From assembly GCA_041671305.1 (NCBI GenBank), contig JBAZBX010000002.1, forward strand, positions 1-64,000: a stretch of DNA of 64,000 bases. The letters run 5' to 3'. The notes under the pieces are model-generated. The model was not told the origin of the DNA, ran no database searches, and saw nothing but the letters and a program-made list of their open reading frames with translations. Origin of the DNA: CAIPBY01 sp041671305. Lineage in GTDB: Bacteria > Patescibacteriota > Patescibacteriia > 2-01-FULL-39-33. The position numbers and the translations under genes were made by a program. Position 1 is the stretch's first letter, and the number at the start of each line of letters is the position of its first letter. Shown here piece by piece: positions 52,737-61,992 of this stretch.

Positions 52737-54566
52737 GTGAATTTATTATCTTCGTGGAGAAAAAAAATTTCTAGTTTTTTTTCTGCCCAAAACAAGCAAC
52801 TTAGAGAATTTCAGAAGCAACACAGGCTGGATATGCATCTGGTCAGTTCTTTGAATAAATCCAAATTCCCAACCCTCAAGCAATTAAAACATCTACCAAA
52901 AATGTTGAACAAAAAAGAGAAAAGAACTATGGGAGTACTAACCGCCATAGTGCTTTTGGGAGTAATTCTGCTAATTACAAATTTATATTTTCTCGTTACT
53001 ACCCCCATACCGCAAAGAGGTGGCCAATACACGGAAGGATTAATCGGCGCTCCACGCTTTATCAATCCCCTATTGTCGCAAACCAATGACGTTGATCAAG
53101 ATATTTCCAAGCTGATTTTCTCCGGCCTGCTGAAATTTGACAAGGACAGAATATTAACTCCCGATCTGGCTGAAAGCTATGAAATTTCCGACAATCAATT
53201 AGTCTATACCTTCCACCTGAGACAAAACATTAAATGGCATGATGGCGAACCATTCAAAGCCGATGATGTGATTTTTACCATGGCTTCAATCCAGGATCCG
53301 GAATTCAAAAGTCCTTTATCCATAAGTTTCCAAGGCATCATGGCGGAAAAAATTGATGACAATACCATAAAATTTACGCTCAAGGAACCATTTGCCCCTT
53401 TCCTGGGACTGATGACTTTTGGAATTTTGCCGGAACATCTATGGTATAATGTGCCCGCCACCAATGCCGATCTGACAGAACTCAACAAAAAACCCATAGG
53501 CACAGGCTCATGGCAATTTGATTCATTCAAAAAAGACAAGAATGGAATTATTTTTTCTTACACGTTAATCCCTAATCCATATTATTATGGCGATAGGCCA
53601 AACTTGGAAAAAATTGTTTTTAAATTTTATGGGGATTTTGCTTCTGCCATAGATGCTCTCAAAAACAAAAGCGTGCAAGCCATCGCTTATTTGCCACAGG
53701 AGTTCCAAACAGAGCTAAAAAAATATAAAAATATAAATTATCAAAAATTAGATCAGCCTCAATATACGGCCATGTTTTTCAATCAGAAAAATAATGGCTT
53801 CCTCCAAGCTGATTATATTAGGCAGGCTTTAGCTCTATCCATAGACAAGCAAAAAATCATAGATACAGTACTTCCCGGCAACGCCAATATTATTGATACC
53901 CCCACCCTGCCAGGAGTTGATACCAATCCGGACATAAAAAAATATAATTATGATCCGCAGTCTGCCGTAACTCTCCTGGAGAAAAACGGCTGGCAACTTA
54001 ACTCCACTACGACGAACGGAATTACCCAGCAAGTAAGGCAAAAGAAAAATCAAACTTTGGAAATTACCATAACTACGGTTGATCAGCCTCAAAATAGCAA
54101 AATTGCCGATCTCATCAAACAAGACTGGGAACAAATAGGTATCAAGACAAACATCCAGCTCGTAGATAAATCCAAAATTCTTCAAGATGTCATAAATACC
54201 AGAAAGTATGAAGTGTTGCTCTTTGGAGAAAACTTAGGTTCGGATCCTGATCCGTTCCCCTTTTGGCATTCTTCGCAAAATGAATATCCCGGTTTGAACT
54301 TGGCTATCTTTTCCAACAAAACAGTAGATCAACTGTTGGAAAATGCCAGAAAAACCAATGATTGGGAAGCCAGAAAAAAGAATTATCTTGAATTCCAAAA
54401 AATAGTCGCTCAGGAACTTCCTGCTATTTTCTTATACAATCAAATATATATTTATCCTCAAGATAACAGCATCAAGGGCTTTGATGTCAAAAACATCTCG
54501 GCGCCGTCTGATCGTTTTGCCAACTTATACCAATGGTATGAGAAAACCAAGCGAATCTGGAAATAG
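52737..54566 (+). CDS. Oligopeptide ABC transporter substrate-binding protein (SBP_bac_5), membrane-anchored
   Basis: A 65-residue basic cytosolic N-terminus and a membrane helix near 66-88 (GVLTAIVLLGVILLITNLYFLV) replace the usual lipoprotein signal. The SBP_bac_5 domain follows: LAESYEISDNQLVYTFHLRQ, WHDGEPFKADDVIFT, IRQALALSIDKQKII and the C-terminal lobe. Family members bind peptides for Opp/Dpp transporters. No permease or ATPase genes are adjacent, so its partners are elsewhere or it acts alone. The start codon is GTG 52737; ATG 52833 is an alternative that still keeps the helix. Confidence 0.9.
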   Translation: MNLLSSWRKKISSFFSAQNKQLREFQKQHRLDMHLVSSLNKSKFPTLKQLKHLPKMLNKKEKRTMGVLTAIVLLGVILLITNLYFLVTTPIPQRGGQYTEGLIGAPRFINPLLSQTNDVDQDISKLIFSGLLKFDKDRILTPDLAESYEISDNQLVYTFHLRQNIKWHDGEPFKADDVIFTMASIQDPEFKSPLSISFQGIMAEKIDDNTIKFTLKEPFAPFLGLMTFGILPEHLWYNVPATNADLTELNKKPIGTGSWQFDSFKKDKNGIIFSYTLIPNPYYYGDRPNLEKIVFKFYGDFASAIDALKNKSVQAIAYLPQEFQTELKKYKNINYQKLDQPQYTAMFFNQKNNGFLQADYIRQALALSIDKQKIIDTVLPGNANIIDTPTLPGVDTNPDIKKYNYDPQSAVTLLEKNGWQLNSTTTNGITQQVRQKKNQTLEITITTVDQPQNSKIADLIKQDWEQIGIKTNIQLVDKSKILQDVINTRKYEVLLFGENLGSDPDPFPFWHSSQNEYPGLNLAIFSNKTVDQLLENARKTNDWEARKKNYLEFQKIVAQELPAIFLYNQIYIYPQDNSIKGFDVKNISAPSDRFANLYQWYEKTKRIWK

Positions 54567-54570
54567 AATA

Positions 54571-54621
54571 AAATAACCAAGAAACGATAATCGAGTTAGG
54601 TATTTAATTGTCTTGGTTATT
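54571..54621. repeat. Inverted repeat after the peptide-binding gene, AAGAAAC-type
   Basis: Perfect 11-bp arms AATAACCAAGA (54572-54582) and TCTTGGTTATT (54611-54621) with a 28-nt loop. Similar words occur in the element at 20010-20085. It may also act as a weak terminator. Confidence 0.6.
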
Positions 54622-54631
54622 GCCGTAATCG

Positions 54632-54714
54632 GCCGATGTGGTGAAATGGTATACACGCACGGTTCAGAACCGTGTGGGAGCAATCCCGTGAGAGTTCAAA
54701 TCTCTCCATCGGCA
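54632..54714 (+). tRNA. tRNA-Leu (anticodon CAG)
   Basis: 83-nt class II tRNA: acceptor GCCGATG/CATCGGC with discriminator A, anticodon loop TTCAGAA (CAG, reads CUG), variable arm and T loop TTCAAAT. No encoded CCA. Confidence 0.95.
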
Positions 54715-54872
54715 TAAATAGTGAATTTGTTAATAATATAAATTCTGCCCTCTTGCTGTGACTAACCTCTCCACAGCTAAGAATTTATATATTTGAGTTA
54801 ATTGCAAACCCGACTTGCAATCAGCTCACAGTGATAAAACTCTATTAATTTTATAAATAACTTTAATTCTCA

Positions 54873-54896
54873 ATGGAATTAAATAATTCCATTTTT
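54873..54896 (+). terminator. Hairpin with T run just before RNase J
   Basis: Stem TGGAATT/AATTCCA around AAAT (54874-54891), then TTTTTG, ending about 12 nt before ATG 54908. It could end the tRNA-Leu transcript or attenuate the RNase J message. Upstream in the same leader lies another stem, GCTGTG...CACAGC near 54757-54778. Confidence 0.5.
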
Positions 54897-54907
54897 GAAA
54901 AAAATGT

Positions 54908-56812
54908 ATGAACAATTCAAATTTAAATGAACGAAGGCCAAACCAGACCTTCAAACCAAATCTCGGTAACACACAAAAACAAAAAACGATTAATCTGGAT
55001 GCGGATAAATATTTTCCCGTCCCAGTTAAATCTCCTACCACTAGTCAGACGAGTCCCAAGGTAGTAGCAAAACCACACTACCCACAACCGAATAGACTAC
55101 ACCAAAATAAACCTGTGACAAAAAACATTACTCCAGAAAAAAGATCTGGCGACGTGTTAAGGGTTATTCCCATCGGTGGCTGCGAAGAAGTGGGACGCAA
55201 TATGACCGTATTTGAATACGGCCAAGATATTGTAATTCTGGATATGGGAATCCAATTTCCCGAAGAAGACATGCCGGGAATAGATTATATCATTCCTAAT
55301 GCAGACTATCTGAAAGGAAAGGAAAAAAATATCCGTGGCGTAATATTTTCACACGGACATCTGGATCATATCGGAGCAGCGCCTATTCTTTTGGAAAAAC
55401 TAGGTAATCCTACAATTATCGGCGCAGATCTAACTCTGGCTATGGTAAAACATAGACAAGAAGATTACAAAAAGGGCAGTGCCGATAAACTCAAGACTGT
55501 AGTTGTCAAAAATCTCAATGAAAAAATTAAATTAGGTATTTTTGAAATAAGCTTCTTCCAGATTGAGCACTCCATTATGGATGCCATGGGAATAATTTTC
55601 AAAACTCCAACTGCTACCGTCATTCATCCCGGAGACTGGACTCTAGAAAGAGACATCGCAGGCAAACCGATATTGGATTATACTTTCTTGAGTAAACTTC
55701 CCAGGCCAACAGTGCTAATGATGGAAAGTTTAGGCGCCATTGATGTCCGAAAAAGCGCCACCACTGCGGAGATGAAAAAAAATATTACCCAACTGCTTTC
55801 CGATGCTCCAGGCAGAATTATCCTGGGGACATTCTCTTCTCAAATAGAGAGGATAGACTGGCTTTTTGAAATTGGCCAAAAACTTGGCAAAAAAATCGCG
55901 CTTGACGGCTATAGCATGAAGGTCAATGTAGAAATAGCCAAAAAATTAGGATATATCAAAATAGCCAAAGGCCAACTGATCAAAATTGAACAAATTGATG
56001 ATTTTCCCGACAACAAAGTCATGGTGCTTTGCACCGGAGCTCAAGGCGAAGGCAATGCCGTACTATCCAGAATTATTGAAGGCACAAACCGCCATATCAA
56101 AATTAGAAAAAACGACACCGTAATACTTTCATCCTCAATCATCCCAGGAAACGAAAGAACTATCCAAAGACTCAAAGACAACCTGTATCGCCAATGCGAT
56201 AATGTCATTCATGGCAGTATCATGGATATCCATGTTTCCGGACACGGCAACAGAAATGATATTATTTATATGCTGGAACAGATAATGCCGGATTATTTCA
56301 TCCCTGTTTACGCCAATCATTATTTTCTCAAGGAAGCCGCCAAGCTGGCTCGTGAGATTGGATTTAATCCCGAGAGAATATTCGTGCCGGATAATGGACA
56401 GGTTATGGAATTTGATAAAAATGGCGGAAGAATCACGGAACAGAAAGTTCCCTCCAGTTACGTTTTCGTGGACGGCCTCGGCATTACAGATAGCAACAAT
56501 GTTGTACTTCGCGATAGAAAAATGATGGCCGAAGACGGCATGCTAGTCGTCATTGCCACAGTTGATGGAAAGAATGGCCAGCTTATCCATAATCCCGATC
56601 TTATCTCGCGCGGTTTTGTCTATATGAAAGAAAATAAACGGCTGATTGAAATGGTCAGACAAAAAGTCAAAAAATTAATCAAAGAAAACAATCCCAAAGT
56701 CGCGCCCGATGATCAATACCTGAAAGAATTGATTAGAAACGAAATCGGTAAATTCCTTTATCAGAAAACTGAAAAGAGACCCATGATTTTGCCGGTGATT
56801 ATAGAAGTATAA
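54908..56812 (+). CDS. rnj: Ribonuclease J
   Basis: Metallo-beta-lactamase/beta-CASP ribonuclease with endo- and 5'-3' exonuclease activity in mRNA turnover. Zinc motif HGHLDH near residue 149 (IFSHGHLDHIGA), HPGD near 239, the beta-CASP region with GTFSSQIERI, and HVSGHGNRND near 440. The first ~78 residues form an Asn/Pro/Lys-rich, probably disordered extension before the usual start (GDVLRVIPIGGCEEVGRN), a feature seen in some RNase J proteins. 634 residues in total. Confidence 0.96.
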   Translation: MNNSNLNERRPNQTFKPNLGNTQKQKTINLDADKYFPVPVKSPTTSQTSPKVVAKPHYPQPNRLHQNKPVTKNITPEKRSGDVLRVIPIGGCEEVGRNMTVFEYGQDIVILDMGIQFPEEDMPGIDYIIPNADYLKGKEKNIRGVIFSHGHLDHIGAAPILLEKLGNPTIIGADLTLAMVKHRQEDYKKGSADKLKTVVVKNLNEKIKLGIFEISFFQIEHSIMDAMGIIFKTPTATVIHPGDWTLERDIAGKPILDYTFLSKLPRPTVLMMESLGAIDVRKSATTAEMKKNITQLLSDAPGRIILGTFSSQIERIDWLFEIGQKLGKKIALDGYSMKVNVEIAKKLGYIKIAKGQLIKIEQIDDFPDNKVMVLCTGAQGEGNAVLSRIIEGTNRHIKIRKNDTVILSSSIIPGNERTIQRLKDNLYRQCDNVIHGSIMDIHVSGHGNRNDIIYMLEQIMPDYFIPVYANHYFLKEAAKLAREIGFNPERIFVPDNGQVMEFDKNGGRITEQKVPSSYVFVDGLGITDSNNVVLRDRKMMAEDGMLVVIATVDGKNGQLIHNPDLISRGFVYMKENKRLIEMVRQKVKKLIKENNPKVAPDDQYLKELIRNEIGKFLYQKTEKRPMILPVIIEV

Positions 56813-56870
56813 TTCCACTTTGTCGCTTTTCCTTTTTTAGTAACAGGAATGCAGGTACAAAATACAAAAT

Positions 56871-56900
56871 TTGCATTATAAATTTAAAAAATGCTACAAT
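56871..56900 (+). promoter_or_regulatory. Sigma70-type promoter of trpS
   Basis: -35 TTGCAT (56871-56876), 18-nt spacer, -10 TACAAT (56895-56900), 25 nt before the ATG. Confidence 0.5.
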
Positions 56901-56924
56901 TAATGCAAATAAATCAATAATTTT

Positions 56925-57872
56925 ATGTCCAAACCAGTCATCGTCTCAGGAACACAGCCATCAGGATTTTTGCATATCGGTAATTATCTTGGCGCCATAA
57001 AAAATTGGGTTGATTTGCAAAACAGCGGAAAGTATGATTGCTTCTTTTTTATCGCTGATTTTCATTCCATAACCGAAAATTATTCGCCAGCAGAAAAAAG
57101 AGTGCAAGTTCTCAATCTGGCTTGCGATTATCTGGCTGCCGGACTTGATCCCAAAAAATCAACTATTTTTATCCAATCACAAGTCCCCCAATGCACGGAA
57201 TTGGCTTGGATTTTTAATACCTTGACTCCAATTGGCGAGCTGGAGAGAATGATACAATTCAAAGACAAGTCTCAAAAGCAAAATAAAAATGTAAATGCCG
57301 GACTCCTCACCTACCCCATCCTACAAGCCGCGGACATTTTGATTTATCATGGTGAATTTGTGCCTGTCGGTCAAGATCAAATCCAGCATTTGGAATTGAC
57401 CCACGATACGGTTAAGTGGTTCAACAACAAATATGCCACAAAGTATTTCCAAGACGTTAAGCCGCTTCTGACAGAAACTCCCAAAATCATGAGCCTAGTA
57501 GAGCCGACGAGCAAGATGTCCAAATCCGCCGGAGCCAAACATTACATTGGGATTGATGAGTCGCCGGAAATTATCTCTCAAAAACTATCCAAAGCAGTTT
57601 CTACTCCCGAAGGCATAGAGAATTTAAGAGCTATTTACAAAGCATTTGAGAAATCCATGTCCGGTGAATTTAAGGAAAATAAAATGTCCGAGACTAAAAA
57701 AATTATTGCTCAAGGCATTGCCAATTACTTTGCCGACTTCCGCAAGAAAAAAGCCGAGTTAATGAAAGATCCGAAAAAAGTCATGAAAATTTTGGAGCAA
57801 GGAAAGAAAAAAGCCCAACCCATAGCACAGAAAACACTTCAAGAAGTGAAAAAGATTATCGGATTAATATAG
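56925..57872 (+). CDS. trpS: Tryptophanyl-tRNA synthetase
   Basis: Class I synthetase: HIGH-type motif PSGFLHIGNYLGA near residue 12, the PILQAADILIYHGEFVPVGQDQIQHLEL region near 127 and KMSKS (SKMSKSAGA) near 196. At 315 residues it is of normal bacterial length. It stands alone between its own promoter and a symmetric terminator; I see no trp leader or T-box. Confidence 0.97.
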   Translation: MSKPVIVSGTQPSGFLHIGNYLGAIKNWVDLQNSGKYDCFFFIADFHSITENYSPAEKRVQVLNLACDYLAAGLDPKKSTIFIQSQVPQCTELAWIFNTLTPIGELERMIQFKDKSQKQNKNVNAGLLTYPILQAADILIYHGEFVPVGQDQIQHLELTHDTVKWFNNKYATKYFQDVKPLLTETPKIMSLVEPTSKMSKSAGAKHYIGIDESPEIISQKLSKAVSTPEGIENLRAIYKAFEKSMSGEFKENKMSETKKIIAQGIANYFADFRKKKAELMKDPKKVMKILEQGKKKAQPIAQKTLQEVKKIIGLI

Positions 57873-57881
57873 TTATATTAC

Positions 57882-57910
57882 AAAAAATCCCGCTTAAGCG
57901 GGATTTTTTT
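57882..57910. terminator. Bidirectional terminator between trpS and DUF5661
   Basis: Palindrome ATCCCGC-TTAA-GCGGGAT flanked by an A run and a T run, so it can stop transcripts from both convergent genes. Confidence 0.88.
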
Positions 57911-57919
57911 ATTTTGTTT

Positions 57920-58192
57920 TTAATCTTCCTTTCCCCAAAATTCATCTGCTTCCTCTTCCATTTTTTTGAGTCTTATATAATAATCAGGAAACTCATTAAG
58001 ATGTGCTAGGGCAATTTTCCCCGTTGTAAATGCACCGTCATTAGTCACATTAGTTTGAGGATCGCGAATGCCGTGTTCAAGTTCTACATCCATACCCATC
58101 CTAAATTGTTCCACATCAAATTTAGCCCAATCAAGTCCTAGACGTTCACCAATTTCCTTAGCTTCCTCAGCTGTAAAAGATTGCTTACTCAT
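57920..58192 (-). CDS. DUF5661 family protein
   Basis: 90 residues, soluble. FTAEEAKEIGERLGLDW, the central DVELEHGIRDPQTNVTND and KIALAHLNEFPDYYIRLKKME are the conserved DUF5661 blocks. Function unknown. It follows the phosphohexomutase by 4 nt and is probably co-transcribed. Confidence 0.88.
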   Translation of the reverse strand: MSKQSFTAEEAKEIGERLGLDWAKFDVEQFRMGMDVELEHGIRDPQTNVTNDGAFTTGKIALAHLNEFPDYYIRLKKMEEEADEFWGKED

Positions 58193-58196
58193 AATA

Positions 58197-59570
58197 TTAT
58201 CTGATAATTTTTAATAATTTAACCTTTTCTTTTTCCATGACCTTTATACTTTGACTTTCTACATTCAATCGTACAAGAGGCTCCGTATTGGACGACCGGA
58301 CATTAAAAAACCAACCCTGACCATAAACAGAAAGTCCGTCAATATTTTTCTGTTCATAATTCTTGTACATCGTGGATAATTTATTTTTCACTTTTTCAAA
58401 ATTTCCAATTTTCAAATTTATTTCTCCGGAAATAACAAACTTATCCCTATAAATTTTTATTGCCTCAGAAAGCTTGAGTCCGCTCATAGCCAGATATTCC
58501 ATCACGAGCAAGGCCGGTATAATGCCATCGCCGAAAACATAATTCTTTTTCAGTTCTTTGGAAAATAAAAAATTCAAAAAATAATGACCGGAATTTTCAC
58601 TGCCAAATAAATACTTTTTATTTTGCATCTTCTTGAGAATATTGGTATATCCGGAACGATTCACTACAGGTTTACCACCCATTTTTACTATCATCTCAGA
58701 AATATTTACAGGCAAACGAGCATCCAAAACCAAGGGCAATCCCGGCTTCAAACTGCCGTATTTGAGAAGCATGATTTGATAAAGCAAACAATTGATGTGG
58801 TAGGAATTAACTGAAACTCCCTGGTCATCTACAAAAATACATCTATCAGCATCACCATCCCAAATTATTCCCAAATCCGCTTTCTGTTTTTTCACTTCAG
58901 AGCAAAGCAAGTCCCTGCTTTCCTGAAGCATCGGATTCAAGCCGTGAGTTGGATATTTATCTCCTTTAACAAAATTAATTTTTGTTTTCTTAATCTTTAA
59001 TTTGGAAAATATGTGGGAAGCCATAATTGATCCCGCGCCATCGCTGGCATCCAATATAACATTTAAATCCTGAATATGAGAAAAATCCACGATGCTCCGG
59101 CAATATTTTTCATACTCGCCGGCAATGCTTATTTTTTTAACAATCGCTTTTTTGCGCAATGGTTTTATCACCATGGCATTAGCAATTTTTTGCAATTCCT
59201 TTAATCCTGTCTTAAGTCCAATCGGTACGCCATCAACCGTGCAAAATTTCAATCCAGTATATCCATTGGGATTATGCGAAGGTGTAATCATGACTCCGCC
59301 ATCAAATTTTTTGACCCCTACGGCAAAAAACAATGCCGGCGTGCAATTAACTCCCAAATCAAAAATTTTTGCTCCGGCATCATAAGCGCCCTGAATAAAA
59401 GGCTTGGATAGCTTAGCCGATTCAATCCTTTTATCTTTGCATACGGCAATGGTTTTTAACTTTTTAAACTTCACAAAAGCATAGCCAAGACGATAACCGT
59501 CTTCATTGTTAATTTCTGCCGGATAAATTCCTCGGATATCATATTCTTTGAAAATTTTTGGATTGATCAT
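58197..59570 (-). CDS. Phosphomannomutase/phosphoglucomutase
   Basis: Interconverts hexose 1- and 6-phosphates for glycan precursors. Four-domain alpha-D-phosphohexomutase: KEYDIRGIYP at the N-terminus, active-site phosphoserine in TPSHNP near residue 98, metal loop DGDADR near 238, sugar loop GSENSGH near 335 and phosphate loop SSNTEPLVR near 430. At 457 residues it is of normal length. Whether mannose or glucose phosphate is preferred cannot be told. Confidence 0.94.
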   Translation of the reverse strand: MINPKIFKEYDIRGIYPAEINNEDGYRLGYAFVKFKKLKTIAVCKDKRIESAKLSKPFIQGAYDAGAKIFDLGVNCTPALFFAVGVKKFDGGVMITPSHNPNGYTGLKFCTVDGVPIGLKTGLKELQKIANAMVIKPLRKKAIVKKISIAGEYEKYCRSIVDFSHIQDLNVILDASDGAGSIMASHIFSKLKIKKTKINFVKGDKYPTHGLNPMLQESRDLLCSEVKKQKADLGIIWDGDADRCIFVDDQGVSVNSYHINCLLYQIMLLKYGSLKPGLPLVLDARLPVNISEMIVKMGGKPVVNRSGYTNILKKMQNKKYLFGSENSGHYFLNFLFSKELKKNYVFGDGIIPALLVMEYLAMSGLKLSEAIKIYRDKFVISGEINLKIGNFEKVKNKLSTMYKNYEQKNIDGLSVYGQGWFFNVRSSNTEPLVRLNVESQSIKVMEKEKVKLLKIIR

Positions 59571-59604
59571 ATTGATATATAATTAAAATATTACTTAAAT
59601 TTTA

Positions 59605-60333
59605 TCATTTTTTCCTAGCGATAGCCATCAAATTATATCCATTCCAAAAACTGGTTTTTGTTCCCTTGTTCTCATAATATATTTCTTGAATTTCAAAACC
59701 GGCTTTTTGCAAAAGATTTTTCATCTCGCCCTTAGCAAACGAATGGACGTATCTTCGGCTTTCAGCCCCTATCGGCTTCCAGGGTATGAAAACATCCTTA
59801 AACGACCAAACGCCCTGAGATAATTTATATTTATAATCTACAATCATGGGACGATATTTTTTGATGCCAAAAATATTCCAATTAGACATGACCAAAGTTC
59901 CTCCGGGTTTGAGTAATTTATAAATATCCGCCAAAATCTTCAATCGCAATTCTTTAGTCGGAATATGATGCAAAACCGCCAGCATAAAAACGAGATTAAA
60001 GGACTGGCTCGCCGTAACATCCAATTTTATTATATCCCCTACTTCAAATTTAATATTTTTTTTATTCGCAAATTTTTCTCTGGCAATTTTTATTAATTCT
60101 TCTGAACTATCCACTCCTAAATAGCTTACATTTTTATCCAAGAATAATTCAGCCAGACGGCCATTGCCACAACCCAAATCCAAAACCCTATCTCCATCTT
60201 GGACAAAGCCCCTAAGCTCATCCAGAATATGCCACCATTTGGCTCTGGTCACAGAAAAATCTCCGGCGATAGTATTGTAAATATCGTGCGTTTCCCGTAA
60301 TATTTTATTGACTTTATCTTGTTTTATGGGCAT
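59605..60333 (-). CDS. Trm9/ALKBH8-like SAM methyltransferase
   Basis: 242 residues, class I methyltransferase. The N-terminus IYNTIAGDFSVTRAKWWHIL followed by VLDLGCGNGRL is the Trm9-type arrangement, and motif post-I VDSSEELIKIA, LAVLHHIP and LLKPGGTLVMSNW are also present. Trm9 methylates 5-carboxymethyluridine at tRNA position 34 to mcm5U. The gene is divergent from an Elp3 gene (35-nt gap), whose product makes the cm5U precursor, which supports this assignment. Direct activity is inferred. Confidence 0.85.
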   Translation of the reverse strand: MPIKQDKVNKILRETHDIYNTIAGDFSVTRAKWWHILDELRGFVQDGDRVLDLGCGNGRLAELFLDKNVSYLGVDSSEELIKIAREKFANKKNIKFEVGDIIKLDVTASQSFNLVFMLAVLHHIPTKELRLKILADIYKLLKPGGTLVMSNWNIFGIKKYRPMIVDYKYKLSQGVWSFKDVFIPWKPIGAESRRYVHSFAKGEMKNLLQKAGFEIQEIYYENKGTKTSFWNGYNLMAIARKK

Positions 60334-60368
60334 AATGTATTGATAATTAACAACTGTTATGACAGATT

Positions 60369-61931
60369 ATGAAGGATTTTAATCAAAAAATACTTACCAA
60401 TATTCTAAAACAAAAGCCTTCTACCGAAAAGGATCTTTTTAATATCTCCAGAAAGGAATTCGGCAAATACAAACTTCCCTCGCCGGAAAAATCGTTACTG
60501 CTTTCAGCTTATCATAAATTAGTCAAAAATAAAAAGCTCAAAGCGGACAAAAAGATTGAGCAACTCCTCACCAAGCGAGCCGTGAGAACTCTTTCCGGAG
60601 TAGCCGTAATTTCCGTCCTGACCAAAGCCTATCCCTGCCCAGGAAAATGCTTGTATTGTCCCACCGAAAAAAACATGCCCAAAAGCTATCTCTCCAACGA
60701 GCCGGCAGTGATGAGAGCGATTCTAGCCAAGTTTGATCCTTTCAAACAAGTTCAGATAAGACTAGACGCACTCAAGGCCAACGGACATTCAACTGAAAAA
60801 GTAGAATTAATCGTCATGGGCGGTACTTGGTCATATCTGGATACCAAATATCAAAATTGGTTTATTAAACGCTGTCTTGAGGCGCTAAATGGCAAAACCG
60901 CCAAAAATCTGGAACAAGCGCAGAAACAAAATGAGTCAGCCAAACATCGCTGTATTGGATTAACATTGGAAACTAGACCTGATTATATTGATGAAAAAGA
61001 AATAATAAAAATGAGAAAATTAGGCGCGACCAGAGTAGAGCTGGGCATCCAGCACATTGATGATAATATTTTGAAATTAAATCGTCGCGGACACAAAAAT
61101 GCCAAGTCCATTGAAGCCATTGCATTACTAAAAAAAGCGGGATTCAAGATAAACTATCACCTCATGCTCAATCTTCCTGGATCAACTCCAATCAAAGATT
61201 TGGCCATGTTCAAAAAATTGTATAGTTCTCCAAATTACATGCCGGATATGATCAAAATTTATCCTTGCGTAGTAAATAAATATGCTCCTTTATATAAATT
61301 ATGGAAAACTGGCCAGTACCAACCATACTCCGACAGGCAACTGAGAGATTTAATTGTCAAAATAAAAAAAATCACTCCTCCCTTTGTCCGAATCACTAGG
61401 CTGATTCGTGATATTCCCGAGGAAAGCATTATGGCCGGAAATAAAATTACCAACCTGCGTCAGCTCATCAATAATTCCGCAAGCCAAGACGGCTGGTCAT
61501 GCAAGTGCATAAGATGCCGGGAAGCGGGACACCAACAAAACAATTTTCAAAAGCCAAAGTTAAATGTAATTAAATATCAAGCTTCAAAAGGCACGGAATA
61601 TTTTTTGTCATTTGAGTCAAAAGACGAAAAAATCTTATACGCCTTTTTGCGGCTGAGAATAAATAACCATCCTGAAAATAATTTTATTCCTGCCTTGCGA
61701 AATTCGGCTATAATCCGCGAATTACATACTTATGGACAACTTACTTCCCTGGGCGACGCAGGAGAAGTACAGCATACTGGCATGGGCAAAAAATTATTGG
61801 AGCAAGCTGAAACAATCACCCGCCAACATCGTCTAAATAAAATAGCGGTAATATCCGGCATTGGCGTCAGAAAATATTATCAAAAATTGGGATACGAGTT
61901 GCAAGATGAGTACATGGTTAAAAATATTTAA
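60369..61931 (+). CDS. elp3: Elp3-like radical SAM tRNA uridine(34) acetyltransferase
   Basis: 520 residues. The radical SAM cluster motif C-x3-C-x2-C in YPCPGKCLYCPTEKNMPKSY starts near residue 88, followed by the TIM-barrel part (GGTWSYLD, LTLETRPDYI, VELGIQHIDD). The C-terminal GNAT domain has IIRELHTYGQL and QHTGMGKKLLEQAE near 450-475, then ISGIGVRKYYQKLGYE. Elp3 uses acetyl-CoA and SAM to form cm5U34 in tRNA. Bacterial Elp3 proteins work without the other Elongator subunits. Confidence 0.94.
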   Translation: MKDFNQKILTNILKQKPSTEKDLFNISRKEFGKYKLPSPEKSLLLSAYHKLVKNKKLKADKKIEQLLTKRAVRTLSGVAVISVLTKAYPCPGKCLYCPTEKNMPKSYLSNEPAVMRAILAKFDPFKQVQIRLDALKANGHSTEKVELIVMGGTWSYLDTKYQNWFIKRCLEALNGKTAKNLEQAQKQNESAKHRCIGLTLETRPDYIDEKEIIKMRKLGATRVELGIQHIDDNILKLNRRGHKNAKSIEAIALLKKAGFKINYHLMLNLPGSTPIKDLAMFKKLYSSPNYMPDMIKIYPCVVNKYAPLYKLWKTGQYQPYSDRQLRDLIVKIKKITPPFVRITRLIRDIPEESIMAGNKITNLRQLINNSASQDGWSCKCIRCREAGHQQNNFQKPKLNVIKYQASKGTEYFLSFESKDEKILYAFLRLRINNHPENNFIPALRNSAIIRELHTYGQLTSLGDAGEVQHTGMGKKLLEQAETITRQHRLNKIAVISGIGVRKYYQKLGYELQDEYMVKNI

Positions 61932-61992
61932 GAGTGTCATTACAAAAATTAATTCATAATTAATAATCCTTAATTATAATAAGTAAGTAAGT

